A stretch of DNA of 64,000 bases, from NCBI GenBank assembly GCA_036250195.1, contig JAVHZZ010000006.1, positions 189,719,850 to 189,783,849 of the forward strand, in the 5' to 3' direction. Of the stretch, positions 49,384 through 61,759 are shown piece by piece. Each line of letters opens with the position of its first letter. The stretch's first letter is position 1. Made by a program: the position numbers and the translations under genes. The DNA is from Mixophyes australis (Eukaryota > Chordata > Amphibia > Anura > Limnodynastidae). The notes under the pieces are model-generated. The model was given only the letters and a program-made list of their open reading frames with translations. It was not told where the DNA came from and did no database searches.

Positions 49384-50050
49384 TCACAAAAGAAGAGAAA
49401 AGGGATATTTGTATTGGAGACACTCTGGGCCTGAATCATCAAGGTATGTAAATGCCTATATACCTATACGTGTCGTATTTTGCATAAAATGCCACTGCAT
49501 ATGCCCTGAATCGGAGCATATGCCAGAGAACGTCCAATTCATCGTGAAGCACAAAGGACCCTTACTATACCGTACGATTTCATGGGCGGAACAGGTAGGG
49601 GACTAGGTGTATGCACGTAGTCAATATACAGACTCAAGCTTTGGGCATCTCAAAGGTACGTGTTTTTCAGTCGTATCACTTGCACCAGCTACAGATCTTG
49701 TGTAAGTGCAGATTACTAGCGTATGCAATTACATGTGTTTGCACTCAGGAGCAACTCTAAAAGTCCATTTTATATTCAGTAGATGTTCATAACATTCTAA
49801 TGTATTTTATGTGCATTCTTTTGTGACTTTATAGTTCACATATGTATTGGATGTATCCTGCAGTGTATTGTGTGTTAGATCGGACCGTACACAGACCTGT
49901 ATTCATGAACGAACATATCTTTACATCCGCTCCTTGTTTAATACAGACGTGCGTATACCTGATGTACGTGTGTTGTTTTGGGTTTTTTTTTCAAAACACA
50001 AACATTTGTTAATGAATCAGGCGCTCTGACTATAAATCAACACCAGTCAC
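49384..50050. mobile_element. Unclassified repeat family, copy 1 (inverted relative to 53990-54768)
   Basis: Left end tcacaaaagaagagaaaagg with gagacactctgggcctgaat; right end aatgaatcaggcgctctgac followed by tataaatcaacacc. The right copy at 53990-54768 carries the same ends in reverse order and orientation. Fragments of the same interior lie at 52190-52470. Confidence 0.65.
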
Positions 50051-50203
50051 TAAATCAAAAGTACAATACTTTATTATTATTATTCATAATATAATAATAA
50101 TATAAAACTGCTTAAAATAAAGTAAATGTGCCTGTGGAAAAATGTATTAAGGGAAAGTGAGGGTCTCTTTCTGTATAATTAGAAATATTTAAGAAGCAAC
50201 TTC

Positions 50204-50530
50204 TTACAGGGGTGAACTGCTCATAGAACCTGGTACAGATAGGCAATTAATAGAGTAGAAGGACAGAGTTTCTGAATGAAGGGTTCCAATTGTCAGGCGT
50301 AACGGGGGCGTTTCATACAAGACCTTGCTGCGTGGGAGTGACCCTCCATCTAGACCACATACAGTAATAACCATACTGATACTCTTGAAGGGGATTACAG
50401 AAGACTTGGCGAATTCAATGTCCAGAAAATTTCCAGTGGCACCACTATCAATGAAGGCTGAGATATCAAAGGAATGAGCACCATTAGTGAAGTGCGCGGG
50501 TACCAAAACTGCATTTTTAGAGGCGATCAT
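50204..50530 (-). pseudogene. Ty3/gypsy retrotransposon aspartic protease
   Basis: A 108-codon minus-strand frame with the catalytic FIDSGATGNF motif and a downstream hydrophobic-Gly segment (ITVCGLDGGSLP). It directly follows gag and a broken zinc-knuckle region (CAFTKGHFSHSC, with one missing Cys) near 50600. RT and integrase are missing to the left, so the element is cut at about 50195. Confidence 0.8.
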
Positions 50531-50919
50531 CTGTAGACCTAGGTGAACCTCCTTTATTTCCTAGGCCAACTCTTTTCCTGACTTATTAGGGCAGGAATGA
50601 GAAAAATGCCCTTTAGTAAAGGCACAAACCTTGTGTCCGGCTTCTGTTTTTTTCTCCTGCAGAGAGACAGTAGGATCCTAATTGCATTGGTTCTTCCGTA
50701 TTCAAGGAAGCAGAAACAAAAGCAGATGATGAGCAAGACGGTGCCTCTTTCTCCACCTTTCTCTCTTTGATCCGTCTATCAATTTTGATGGCGAGCTGCA
50801 TAAGACTCAGAGGATGTCTGAGAAGGGTACTGTACCAAAGCATCCTTGGTCTGTTCCGACAATCCTAAGTGAAGTTGACTGCGTAAAGCAGGATCGTTCC
50901 ATTCGCTATCGGTAGACCA

Positions 50920-51369
50920 TCACCTGAACTTGGCACAGTATTCCTCAGCAGAGTGCCTACCCTGTATTAAGGCCCTAAGGTGAGCCTCGGCTGAAGCCAC
51001 CCGATCTGGGTCGTCGTAGAGCAGGCCTAAAGCATTAAAAAATGCAACAACGGACTGTAAGAAAGAACTTGCAGGAACCAGACTGAACGCCCAGGACAGG
51101 GGGTCACCTTGAAGAAGGGATATAATAATGCCGAGCTTACAACTTTCTTTAAAATTGTGGAATAAAGCTCTCTCCCCGGAGGAAAGGTCTGGCAGGTTCA
51201 ATTTAGGTTGTAGAGCAGGTGCCAGGGGACCTTGCTGGGCTTGAAAAGTCCTAGAGGCTTCCTCTTGTGCGGATAAACAGTGCGATAGTCCTTGGACCAT
51301 CTGGGACAGGGTTTGGATCTGCCCTGCTAAGATTTGGGCTGGAGAGGGGTTCGTCCAGTTTTTATCCAT
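50920..51369 (-). pseudogene. Ty3/gypsy retrotransposon Gag
   Basis: A 149-codon minus-strand frame starting MDKNWTNPSPAQILAGQIQT. The retrotransposon Gag fold is shown by FFNALGLLYDDPDRVASAEA and LIQGRHSAEEYCAKFR. It starts about 40 bases inside the LTR, as expected. The frame stops early at the W-rich next segment (premature stop after CAKFR). Confidence 0.8.
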
Positions 51370-51407
51370 GAAGAATCCTCTCCAGTAATTTCACTGGCCG
51401 GTTATAA

Positions 51408-52051
51408 TGTTAGGGCCTACGACCACCAGGATGAGCTATTATAACAGGACGGTAGAGATCTTTACCTTTAGCAGCCGCTGTACCCGTAGAGCTTTATGTG
51501 CTCACAGGTACTCAGATGCCCCCAGGACATAGGCTCAGAGTAGTAAAAGCTCATCCAAGATGTCCGCAGCACAGATGGAACCGGGGGCGCGAGCCCAGAC
51601 TGGAGTGGGTGGTCAGAGGAAGGCCAAGCTCATAGGTCTGTAGCAAAACAGTGAAGTCCAGAATAAAGGCCAAAAGGTCAGGGTCACAGGCAAACAGGCA
51701 GGGTCCAAGGTACAGGCAAAGGTCACAACAGCAGATCAGGCAAATAGATATCCAAGAGCAGGTCAGCACAGGACTGGACTGCTATAAGCGGCAGGGAGGT
51801 TAAGCCCTCCCTGCCTTAAACACTGAAGATAGCCAATCACGGCCCTGCCCTGAAACCAGCCTCAAGCACTGCCTAACTGAAAAATACAAAAGTTAATTAG
51901 CCCACAGGCTGTTTAAATTTACCGCTGCTCTGGGAGGCTTGGCGTCCGGCCGTTGCCCTAGCAAAAGTCTGACGTCAAGGAGATGACCGGGACGCCAGGC
52001 AGTGCAGAGAGCGAGCCGCAGCGGCTATGGACATCGCCGCGGCTTGTAACA
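51408..52051 (-). mobile_element. Ty3/gypsy LTR
   Basis: On the minus strand it starts TGTTACAAGCCGCGG at 52051 and ends GGGCCCTAACA-like at 51408, so it has TG...CA ends and 644 bases. It lies immediately upstream of gag. The adjacent inner sequence does not match a tRNA primer site that I recognise. A related LTR piece is at 1-303. Confidence 0.7.
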
Positions 52052-52481
52052 TTTTGTTTATTTTTATTTTTTTCTCCTATCAAATACATTAGGATATCAT
52101 TAAAGTTTACTGTACATAAAATGCATATTTACAGTTGCTCCTTCTTGAAAACACATTCTAGCTTGATAGCTGGTCATTATCACTAGTAATCGTCAAATGG
52201 AAAACACATACCTTTGAGATACCCAAAGCTTGAATCGGTCGCTGCTGCTTGAGCTTACTGTACATTGGCTACATGCATATGCCCATTACACTTCCAGTTC
52301 CACCCATGAAATCGCAGACTGTAGTAAGGGTCCTTTGCGCTCAAAGAAGAATTGGACATTGTTACGTTCTCTGGCGTATGCTTTAGTTCTGGGCATGTGC
52401 AGTGGGATTTTACGCAAAATATGGCATGTATTAGCATTTACACTCCTTAATGAATCAGTCCCTATAAGTTAGGATTTCAAA

Positions 52482-52915
52482 TGTATTCACCCATCCCCTC
52501 CCACATCCTCAGATCCCTCTCTCCCATTGCATGTTCCCACCTTGCCCACCTCTTTAATTTATCTTATCTGGAATTTTCTCCTCCTCCTTCAAAATGCTAT
52601 AGTCTTGTCTACTCCAAAAAAAAAATTTTGATCCCACCACCCTATCCAATTACCACCCTATCTTTCTCCTCCCCTTCGCCTCCAAACTAATTGAACAGCT
52701 AGTGGACAGCCATCTTATTAACCACCTCTCCTACAACTCCCTCATCGATCCTCTCCAATCTAGATTCCACCCCCTCCACTCCACAGAAACTGCCCTAGCT
52801 AAAGTCACTAATGACCATTTATCTGCCAAATCCAAGGACCACTACTCCCTTCTCATCCACTTGGACCTTTCTGCAGCCTTCAACACAATCGCTCACCCGC
52901 TCCAGCGTATAGAAG
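52482..52915 (+). mobile_element. L2-clade LINE fragment, start of RT
   Basis: Reads [20 protein letters not shown], then [20 protein letters not shown] and [16 protein letters not shown]. It overlaps the start of the RT region of the 27094 copy and breaks off at about 52905. Frameshifts before 52640. Confidence 0.8.
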
Positions 52916-53286
52916 AGGGGGCGGAGCTTACCTGGCCGGACCTGTTAGTGATCTGATGCAGGCAGGCAGCTAGGCAACATATCAGGCTGCCTGTTATTGC
53001 AGAGCTATTAGCATCTGCAGAGAATGTCTCCCAACAGATGTTAGCAGGTTAGTGCAAGGGGCCAGGGGGTGGCGATGTTATATGACTGACATTGCGTGTA
53101 TAAAGGGCATTGTGCGTCTGTATATGACTGTGTATATGACAATGCTGCTGAGATCGCTGTTGAAAGTCAGAGATTTTCTTTACAAAAAGTAATATACCTG
53201 CAACATGCCAAATTATTTTTTTTTCATGTGATCTCATAATCTATTGCCGCAATTTTATCTGAATCTGGTTTTAAGTAATTGAGTTG
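52916..53286. other. Unclassified moderate-GC segment
   Basis: Begins gagggggcggagcttacctg and follows the L2 break abruptly, so probably another element. Not identified. Confidence 0.3.
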
Positions 53287-53596
53287 GTGGTCACAAGATT
53301 GCCCTCTGTATTGTGTGGCAGACACAAGATTGCCCTCTGTATTGTGTGGCAGACACAAGATTGCCCTCTGTATTGTGTGGCCTACACAAGATTGCCCTCT
53401 GTATTGTGTGGCAGACACAAGATTGCCCTCTGTATTGTGTGGCCTACACAAGATTGCCTTCTGTATTGTGTGGCAGACACAAGATTTCCCTCTGTATTGT
53501 GTGGCGGACACAAGATTTCCCTCTGTATTGTGTGGTGGACACGAGGGTGCCCTCTGTATTGTGTGGCGGACACAAGGGTGCTCTCCTTATTCTTTA
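53287..53596 (+). repeat. 31-bp minisatellite
   Basis: Ten units of acacaagattgccctctgta plus ttgtgtggcag, starting about 53292 with period 31. Variants cluster toward the right end (ttccc, gggtgc). All three + frames are open in part because the unit lacks stops; none is a gene. Confidence 0.93.
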
Positions 53597-53769
53597 TATT
53601 TTCTTTGTTAATTTATTGCTCTGCTTTCCATATTTCATGTACCCATACATTTTACAGACAGGTCCCAAGTTTCCAGGATCCATACAAGAATCCAATACCA
53701 GGTTGTGAAAGCTGCAATAACGGGTAGGTGAGAGCAACAATATTTTAATACATAATATGTCATGTCTAA

Positions 53770-53937
53770 AGAGGCGCAGCCACACCCCAAGTTGGCCATG
53801 TCCCCATCACTATGTGATCACGCCCACTCTGACAGCAGCACCACTGCGTGGCTTCACACATCCCTTTTCCTACCATGTGTGGAGGGGGGCGCTTAAAGTT
53901 GCTGTACCGGGGCCCCAAATTCCTCTTGGCGGCCCTG
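53770..53937. mobile_element. hAT-type element, right-end fragment
   Basis: Ends ggggccccaaattcctcttg then gcggccctg, the inverse of a CAGGGCCGCC hAT terminus. Confidence 0.6.
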
Positions 53938-53989
53938 ATTGTGTATGATATACTTAATGAGTCCATTAAGTATAGGACTTTTCATTTTT

Positions 53990-54768
53990 TTGATTGTTGT
54001 TGATTTAGAGTCTGAGGGCCTGAATGTATGTGCCGGTTTTGTGAGTATTGTGCCTAAAAATCAGGCCGCGCATGCTCAGAGCCGTATGATATGCAACAGC
54101 CACAGCCACGTTCAAGTCAGCTTCCAGCGCAATGACACTTACTACAGCCTACGATTTAGGGGAGGGAACCGGATGGGGAATGGGTGGATGCACGTAGACA
54201 ACATACAATAAGGATGTCTCTGTGCAGTACACAGAAGTACACTGGTTTTCCGATATATCTCTTACTCCAACCGGGGGGCTAGTTTAAGTTCCATATACTA
54301 GTGCTGATGGCGGCGTATGTATGTGAAAAAGTGTTTGCAATCAGCAACTGTAGAAATTGTATTTTATGTACAGTTGACATTAAGGACAGCCTAATAGATG
54401 TTTTTCCAAGAGAAAATAAAATATATTTTTTTGAAATTTCCATTTATAATCATAAATGACTATTATTGACAGGTAACATTAATAGATTAATATTTATTTT
54501 TTTCTGTGAGTTCTTTTAAGATTTTATATTGCACATAGGTATTGTACATATCCTGCAGTGTCTTGTCTAGTAGATCAGAGTAAACCTACACTGGTAATCA
54601 ACACCACACGTATCTTTATATCCATTCCTGGTTGTCTTCGGGTGTATGCAGATCCGATTTGCATGCGGTTTAGAACACACACACAATGCACATCAGTATA
54701 CGTGCCTTAATGACTCAGGCTCCGAGTGTCTCCAGTACGAATATCCATTTTCTCTTCTTTTGTGAATT
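53990..54768. mobile_element. Unclassified repeat family, copy 2 (inverted)
   Basis: Left end gttgatttagagtctgaggg, right end gtgtctccagtacgaatatc then tctcttcttttgtgaa, the mirror image of 49384-50050. Interior shares the cgtatctttatatccattcctg/ aacgaacatatctttacatcc-type segment. Confidence 0.65.
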
Positions 54769-56835
54769 TGTTTATGAAGCTCACAAAGGAATAAATAAAT
54801 ACAAAATTGTTACAAGTTACTTCTAAAAAAGGTTTATATCTTTTCAACCAGATTATAACTGATAGAAAACATTAGTTATAACAAAGTTTTTATTTAAAAA
54901 GTTTTTAGTAGAGTCTGTTACAAAGGAAGCTTTGTGCTTTTGTGTCCTGGAGTTATTGTGTATTTCCTGTTGGGATAGTGCAGATAACTGGTACCTGGTC
55001 CAGAGTTGTTGTTTTTTTTAATTCACCAGGCAGGACATAAAATACTAAAGTACAAGACAGGATAAAGCCTTCTCTCCCATGTGGTGAAAGATTATATTAT
55101 CTATACCTATCCAGTGTGCTTTTGAACCAGTATTCATTCATGAATTTGGTTCAGCCTACACAATAGCTGCCTGCAATGTATATGGACACAAATCCTGATA
55201 GTGATCAGGGTCACGGCCAGGACATGGTAAGACAAGTTGTAGAATAGACAGTTATAGTATTTTGACCAACTAAGTCTACGATTGTACATGATTTTTGTTT
55301 ATATTTAGTTTCAATCAAATCTTGGTAACTTTGGACAAATAGTATTTCACTTATTTTAAGAGGACTTAATTTTTACAAATTTAGAATGTGGTCTATTTCT
55401 TCAGTAAATACCAATATGCTGCCTGTCACACTCCTGGTTTCTGGAATGAATGTTCTCCTTCTGAGGCAGTAATCCCCTGTATTTCTGAATAATCACTATG
55501 CAAGAACCATTCAGCTAGTGACAGATCTCACAATTCTGGGATGTAGGACACCTACTGTTCACTGCAAGAGAACTGGGGTAATGAGAGTTGTATACTGTTT
55601 TTCTTTATGTTCACAAAACCCATTCTCTTCTGTGTGACCTTTCCCCAATGTTTCTTCTTTATCCATTTGATTTATCCCATTGTAACAGCTCCCCTCTTAT
55701 TATCCACTTTATACATTTCTTATTACTGCAAATAACTTTAATTCCTTCGCTTCATCAGTCCTTACTGCTCTGTGTCAGTAATCATTAACTTGGCTATCAC
55801 ATTACAGTGTTGTTTGTGAAATATGAGGTAAACACTATGCCAGCTACAGCACTCACCTGAGCATGTGTGATGTGTGTGACAATGAGTTAATCACAACACA
55901 ACGACCTGGTCTACATTAAAAATATTAAAAAACCCTCTAGTTTACCTCGCACTCCATACTGACACCACCAAGGGTTTATTCCAAAGCTAACACTTTGGGG
56001 AAGTTCTTTTGTTACTCACTGACATATACCACTACAATCAAAACTTAAATTAACCAGAGCTATCGTAAACCAAACAAACCCTGGTATTTCAGTTATATAG
56101 TGCTATAAAAACCAAGCTATCTAGCACAGGAATAGCATAAGAAGACAAAAACAGAACGTTCTTAATATGATGAAAAGGTCAAAATGCTTAAGGTATAAAA
56201 TATATAATAAAATGACAAACAGTAAAGTAATTATGCAAACAAGTTTCTTAAAATAAAACAAAAAATGCAGAAACAGAAAAAAAACTAACTTTATTTCTTG
56301 ATCTCTGAGGCAGAAGCAAGCAGAACGATATGGAACAAATCCTCAATACTACATTGATCCCCAGAAACTGAACAATTTTCTCATATCATGCTCATGTTTA
56401 AACAGATTTCTTTCACACCTTGTGCCCCCTTCTTGTGACCTCACTAGAAGAGGTGTGGTGGAAAAGCTGAATGGGTGACTCTGGCAGAGGGGAGGGAGAG
56501 AAACAGGAACTTTTTAGAAATTAAATATTCTTTCTTCAGAGCATTTTTAAAAAACAATTTTATTTTCAATGAACAGAGCAGAGATGTAGACATATATTTA
56601 AACAAAAATGTGACGTTATTTGGGACAATAATTAATATCTCCAAAATATCCATTTCCACTATGAAGCTGGGTGCATGGACACCCAGATGTACAGGACACA
56701 TACTATCTAGGTTACAACAAATGTCTCCATATATTCAAATTCAAGCTTTTGAAGTAGGTTAGCCTAGTTATCCTCAGTGGTATGTGGGTGATAAGTCAGT
56801 TGTATGTCTTTAACACACTGGTAAAAATGGCATAC
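54769..56835. other. AT-rich intergenic stretch
   Basis: No gene or named repeat. Open frames up to 95 codons around 56450-56760 on both strands overlap one another and lack any family resemblance. Confidence 0.4.
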
Positions 56836-56844
56836 ACCAACAGG

Positions 56845-57313
56845 GCTAGTGGTGAGGCAAGGGGCGGGGGGCACGCCAAGTCTTCCCTTCTGCCTGCCAC
56901 CCTCCGTTAGTCTGCCACCTGGGCGAAAAAAACAAAAAACAAAAATAATTTACAGTACCCAGGTGCCCTCCTCTCCTTCATCCACCCCTATATTCTCCCT
57001 GAACATCGGGATTGATGTCACCATGCCCAACACCAACATTTTCAGTGAAGAGGCAGTGGGGAGCCTGAAGATAAAAGACTGAGGAGAAGACAAAAGAAAT
57101 AATAGCAAATAAAAGGTAAGGCAAGGGGCGCTGGGTGATATTTTGAAGGGGCACATGAGATATGGTGAAGGGGCCTAAATACCTCTTACGTTATTACATA
57201 TCAACTACTTAAAAAAACGGGACTACCTGGTAATTATTTTGGCTTAGTGGTGCCTTGGACAAATTATGGACACCCTAAAGGTGCCTCAAACTGAGAGAGT
57301 TTGGGAACCACTG
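56845..57313. mobile_element. hAT fragment of the cagtggttcccaaact family
   Basis: Right end gagtttgggaaccactg at 57313; before it ttattttggcttagtggtgc and aactacttaaaaaaacggga, matching in reverse the left part of the copies at 32417 and 62652. Internally it holds a partly inverted repeat around 56985-57070. The left boundary is unclear. Confidence 0.65.
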
Positions 57314-57345
57314 GACTATGTGAACATATAAAAAGGTGTATTTTC

Positions 57346-60300
57346 GCTTTTCCCATCATCCCCTCTTTGACTCCTGGAGGCTTAGGGAACCCTCATCCCG
57401 AGACTATACATTTTACTCCTCGGTTCATGGCACTTACTCGCTAATAGATATGGTCTTCCTCAGCCACGATCTGTCACTGAAGCTCAGGGCGGCCCATATA
57501 CATCCGATGGTTTGGTCTGACCACTCTCCTATATCAGCCGATCTTTCAGACATAGTATCCCGCCCTCGCCCCGCTACATGCCGTATTAATGACTCCATTC
57601 TACATGATCAGCCACTTACCTTAGAGCTCCAGACCCTTCTTGAGGAGTATTTTCTCTTTAATGACCTCCCCGATACTTCCCCCATGACCCTCTGGAAAGC
57701 CAATAAGGCAGTAGTGCGAGGCCATCTTGTTAGCATGGCCTCATGCCGTAAGAAGTTACTCCAAACGTGCGTCATTAACTATTCCACTCCAGACTCTGGA
57801 GAGATAGCATAAACTATCCCCAGATGAAGATGTACTGACCAAACTTCTAAAGGTGAGATCTGACTTGAACCTCCTTCTCTCTGAGTCCACTGCCTCGGCT
57901 CTGAAACGGCTGAGGCAGATGTTCTACGAAAAGGAAGATAAAGCTGACAGAATATTAGCCACCCGTCTGAGGGCTCAGATATCTCAAAACAACATTATGG
58001 CCCTGAAGTCTCCTTCTGGCTCTCCCATTTACAGTCCTGACCAGATAGGACGAGAGTTTCAGAAATTTTATTCTACATTGTATAATTTGTATGCTCTGAA
58101 TCCCGGGAGCGCTCTCCCTGCGGATACTATAGCAACTTTTTTGAGACGTGTGAACCTCCCTACCCTTTCCAGTAGCCTAACTCAACAACTGAATGAGGAG
58201 ATTACATCGGAGGAAATATTGGCAGTTATCAAGGCCCAAAAGACCTCCAAGGCCCCGGCACCTGATGGTTTCACCGCAGCCTACTATAAAAGATTTTCAC
58301 AGACTCTGGTTCCCCACCTCTGCTCCCTGTTCAATGCTGTCTTGCATGGAGACCCCTTCCCTAAATCGATGTTAGAGGCGCGTATTGTAGTCATACATAA
58401 GGAGGGGAAGGACCCTAGTGCCTGTGCAAGCTACCGTCCCATCTCCCTTCTTAATGTCGACATTAAGATATATGCTAAGATCCTGGCCACCCGCCTGAAT
58501 GGAGTCCTTCCGGATTTAATCCACTATGACCAGGTGGGCTTCATTCCGGGTCACCAGGCTAGGGATTATACTCGCCGAGTGATAGACCTTGTTCAAATTA
58601 TTAACCAAAGACATGTTCTGGCCATGATGCTTTCTCTGGATGCCGAGAAGGCATTCGATCGAATTTCTTGGGATTTTATGACCCTTGCCCTGAAGGCGTA
58701 CGGCTTCTCGGCTGAATTTCTGACCGAGGAATCTGCCATCTATGACTCTCCCTCAGCTAGGGTCCTGGTTAACGGCTCTTTATCTGATCCTCTCTCCCTC
58801 TCCAATGGGACAAGACAGGGCCGCCCCCTATGGCCCTTAATCTTTGCTCTAGTGATAGAACCCATGGCGGCGATGATCAGACAGACGGTATCGATCTCAG
58901 GTGTGACAGTGGGGCAGCGGGAATTCAAGGTTTCTCTCTTTGCTGATGACATACTTCTTTCTCTGACAAACCCTCAGGAGTCTCTACCCGCCTTATATAA
59001 ACTTATGGATGAATATGGCCTCCTTTCAGACTACAAAATTAATTTTGTTAAATCAGAGGCCATGCTCCTTCATGCTTCCCCTTCCCTTGGGACCAGTTTA
59101 CAGCCCAATTTCGCACTACGCTGGCAGGCGAATAAGATCAAGTATCTTGGAATTTATATCACCTCAACTTATGATAGATTATATCAGGAAAACGTCCCCC
59201 CCCCGTTCTGACTAAAATCAAACAGGACCTGGACACATGGAAGAGCTATATCATATTGTGGCTGGGGAGGATTATCGCTATCAAGATGAACTTGATCCCT
59301 AAACTTCTATATCTTTTTCAGACTCTTCCGGTGAGGGTTCCTGACTCTGTATTTAGAGATTTGCATTCCTCCTTCCTAAAGTTTATATGGCGTGCCAAGC
59401 CCCCTAGAATCTCGGTAGCAGTGCTCAAAAAGCCCAGGGCTCGGACAGGCAGAGGCTTTCCAGATATTAAATTTTGTTATTTGGCATCACATCTGACCCA
59501 GGTGACGGTAACCTATATCCCTTACCAGTCTATAGCGTGGGTGGACCTGGAGACCCACTTTGTTGGACCTTTGTCTCGGACCTGGCAGTCAACCCAACTT
59601 GTCGGAGCTTCACCACAGTTTTGAACCGTTTCCCCCGCTTTTTTTTTTTGAGTACCTCTAGGTCTGACACTTTGCTATGTCTTTGCCCCCCCAGGATGTT
59701 CTCCGGACCCTTACTTCCTTTGAGTATATGTGTCTACATTACCCTCTCACTAAAGGGATGATCTCTCGGATCTATAATTGGCTCATAAAATATACCTTGG
59801 ATACCCCAGGCCGACATGAGCGGGAATGGGAAAATGACCTTGGGACCTCCTCAAGATGACAATGACTCATGCTGGGAGGAGATCAGGGAGGGCATTGCCT
59901 AAAGCTCGATCTCTACATTAATTAAGGAAACAGCCTATAAAGTGTACTATAGGTGGTACTATACTCCTGACAAGTTGTATCGAAGGCCACTCCGAGCTGC
60001 TGGCGGGAATGTGGCCAGAGAGGTACGATGCTACATATATGGTGGACCTGCCCTCGTATAGTTCCTTTCTGGAACATGGTGCTTACACTTATAAACTCTG
60101 AATAACAGATAAATAAGGACCCCTGGTCATTCCTTCTCTCTCGCCCTATAACTGATGAGAGCGCGCCTTCTAATAAGCTTATCTCCCACATCTTGGCAGC
60201 TGTTAAATCCCTAATAGCAAAGCATTGGAAAGACCCTAGGGCTCCCTCTATGCAGGAATTACGGTCCTACATATGGCATGTCGCAAGCATGGAGAGAATA

Positions 60301-61034
60301 ACGTGCTACCTTTATGATAAATTTTGATAAGTTGTGGCCCCCGTGGTACTCACTAAAAAGCCGCAGCTGTCTATCCAGTACGGCTCCCCCTCCCACAGTT
60401 GGAATATAGCTCCTGGGCCGCCTCCGGATCCCCTAGGTTGGATACAGCGCGCTGCTGGTGAGTAACGTATGTCTGTTATTTTTTCGCCAATTTAATCGTG
60501 TGGTTTAGCTTTTCCTAGCAATGTTCCATGTCTACTTATAATATTGTTAGTATTTGTGCCTTTCTACCTCCCATCCTTACTCCCTCTTCCCCCCCCCTGC
60601 CCCCCACCCCACCAATATAAATGTATAAAACACAGAGGAGACACCTTGTATATTAATACGCTTATGTTCACTATGTTATATTTTTCCTGTTGTTTCCTCT
60701 TTAAATAAAGAGTTTAAAAAAAAATAATTCAAAAATATATGGATAATAATAGCAATTACAATGACCTATTTCTATCCACCCAAAACAATTGTCATGTTCT
60801 ATTATCCTTACAGCACAAGAGCCAACTTCTGTTAATAGTATTTTCCTTCCTGCATTTCAGAATATATCCTGAAAATGACTTAATCCATTCAACATGAAAG
60901 GAATCTTACAGAAAGTAGAAAAAAAAAACTTCTAACCCCCTATAGTTAAAACCAAAAATAGAAAAAAAATTATCATTTACATTATCTGGCATTATAAAAT
61001 AAAAATATAACCTGTTAAAAAAAAAAAAAAAAAG
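57346..61034 (+). mobile_element. Tx1-like L1 LINE, 5'-truncated, with apparent 3' transduction
   Basis: ORF2 only. 57346-57810 is the end of the endonuclease (RDYTFYSSVHGTYSLIDMVF, VWSDHSPISADL). 57853-59211 is the RT (SYRPISLLNVDIKIYAKIL, SLDAEKAFDRISWDF, GTRQGRPLWPLIF, catalytic FADDILLSL). 59256-60310 is the C-terminal part in several frames. Stops at 57810 and frameshifts after 59200 disable it. The 3' UTR has AATAAA at 60704 and an A run at 60716-60724. Another 292 bases follow with AATAAA at 60998 and 18 A at 61017-61034. Flanking ggtgtattttc at 57335-57345 and 61036-61046 is the likely target duplication. Confidence 0.85.
57853..59211 (+). pseudogene. L1 ORF2 reverse transcriptase segment
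   Basis: A 452-codon frame with RT blocks in order and FADD as the catalytic motif. It lacks its N terminus because of a stop near 57810 and runs out of frame after a C-run at 59198 (ccccccccgttc). Encodes a retrotransposon enzyme, not a host protein. Confidence 0.85.
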
Positions 61035-61739
61035 GGTGTATTTTCCAAACATATAGATAGTGTGGCACAGTTCATTACGATATCGCACTCTTTCAGGCAA
61101 AGACACCAGTTTCTCCAGCTCCTCTCGCATGATGCCACCAACAGCATAACGCAAAATTACTGCTAACCTTGCATGATTATTTATAGCTGTGCTTTCATCC
61201 AAGTACATGGAGTAACAGGCTGCCTTTTGTAAGTCAGTGGTGAGCTGCTGACTAACATCACTTACCATATGCTGGACTCAATCTTTAACAGTATTTCTGC
61301 TAATTGGCATCTCAGAGATGCATTGGATAATTTTATCCTTGTTTGGGAAATAATAAAAAAAGGAATTACTACCAGACAACATGGCCGTTTTGATAATATC
61401 CCCATCAGAGTGGGGCTTACCATGTTTTGCTATGTACGGTGAAATTTGAAAACTAGCAGCTGTCAGATGATTTGTTCTAGAAAGAAAGTTGCAAAAACTA
61501 AGATACTGGGAATGATATTTCCTCAATTCCCCTTAAAGAAACTCTTTTCTTTCAGTTTCACCAAGTTTGGCAACACTTTTGTGGTTGGTGTCAAAGTGCC
61601 ATCTGACACTTGATGTGCGACACACAACACTTTCATTTCACAGAATACATAACGCTTTCCCATTGCGTTCAATCACTGCAAATAACTCTGTCCAGGCCTC
61701 TAGGAATGATCTTCCCCTATCTGTTTTTGCTGTACTCAT
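61035..61739 (-). pseudogene. ZBED-like hAT transposase, N-terminal part, interrupted by L1
   Basis: From the ATG at 61739 the minus strand codes for a BED-type zinc finger region (SFLEAWTELFAVIERNGKAL, then SVRWHFDTNHKSVAKLG). The middle has SFQISPYIAKHGKPHSDGDI, FPNKDKIIQC and MPISRNTVKD. The end has QLTTDLQKAACYSMYLDEST, the start of the hAT catalytic region, then ILRYAVGGIMREELEKLV. Two in-frame stops occur: one at a zinc-ligand Cys position (TGC to TGA) and one after KKEFL-like sequence near 61530. The relation to ZBED5/FAM200-type domesticated transposases is clear, but this copy is dead and cut at 61035 by the L1. Confidence 0.8.
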
Positions 61740-61759
61740 TTTTGGTTGTTCAAGACTTG

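Noticed and set aside
53224..53727. Cys-rich repeats resembling a secreted protein
   Set aside because: They are translations of a 31-bp minisatellite; the frame shifts every unit.
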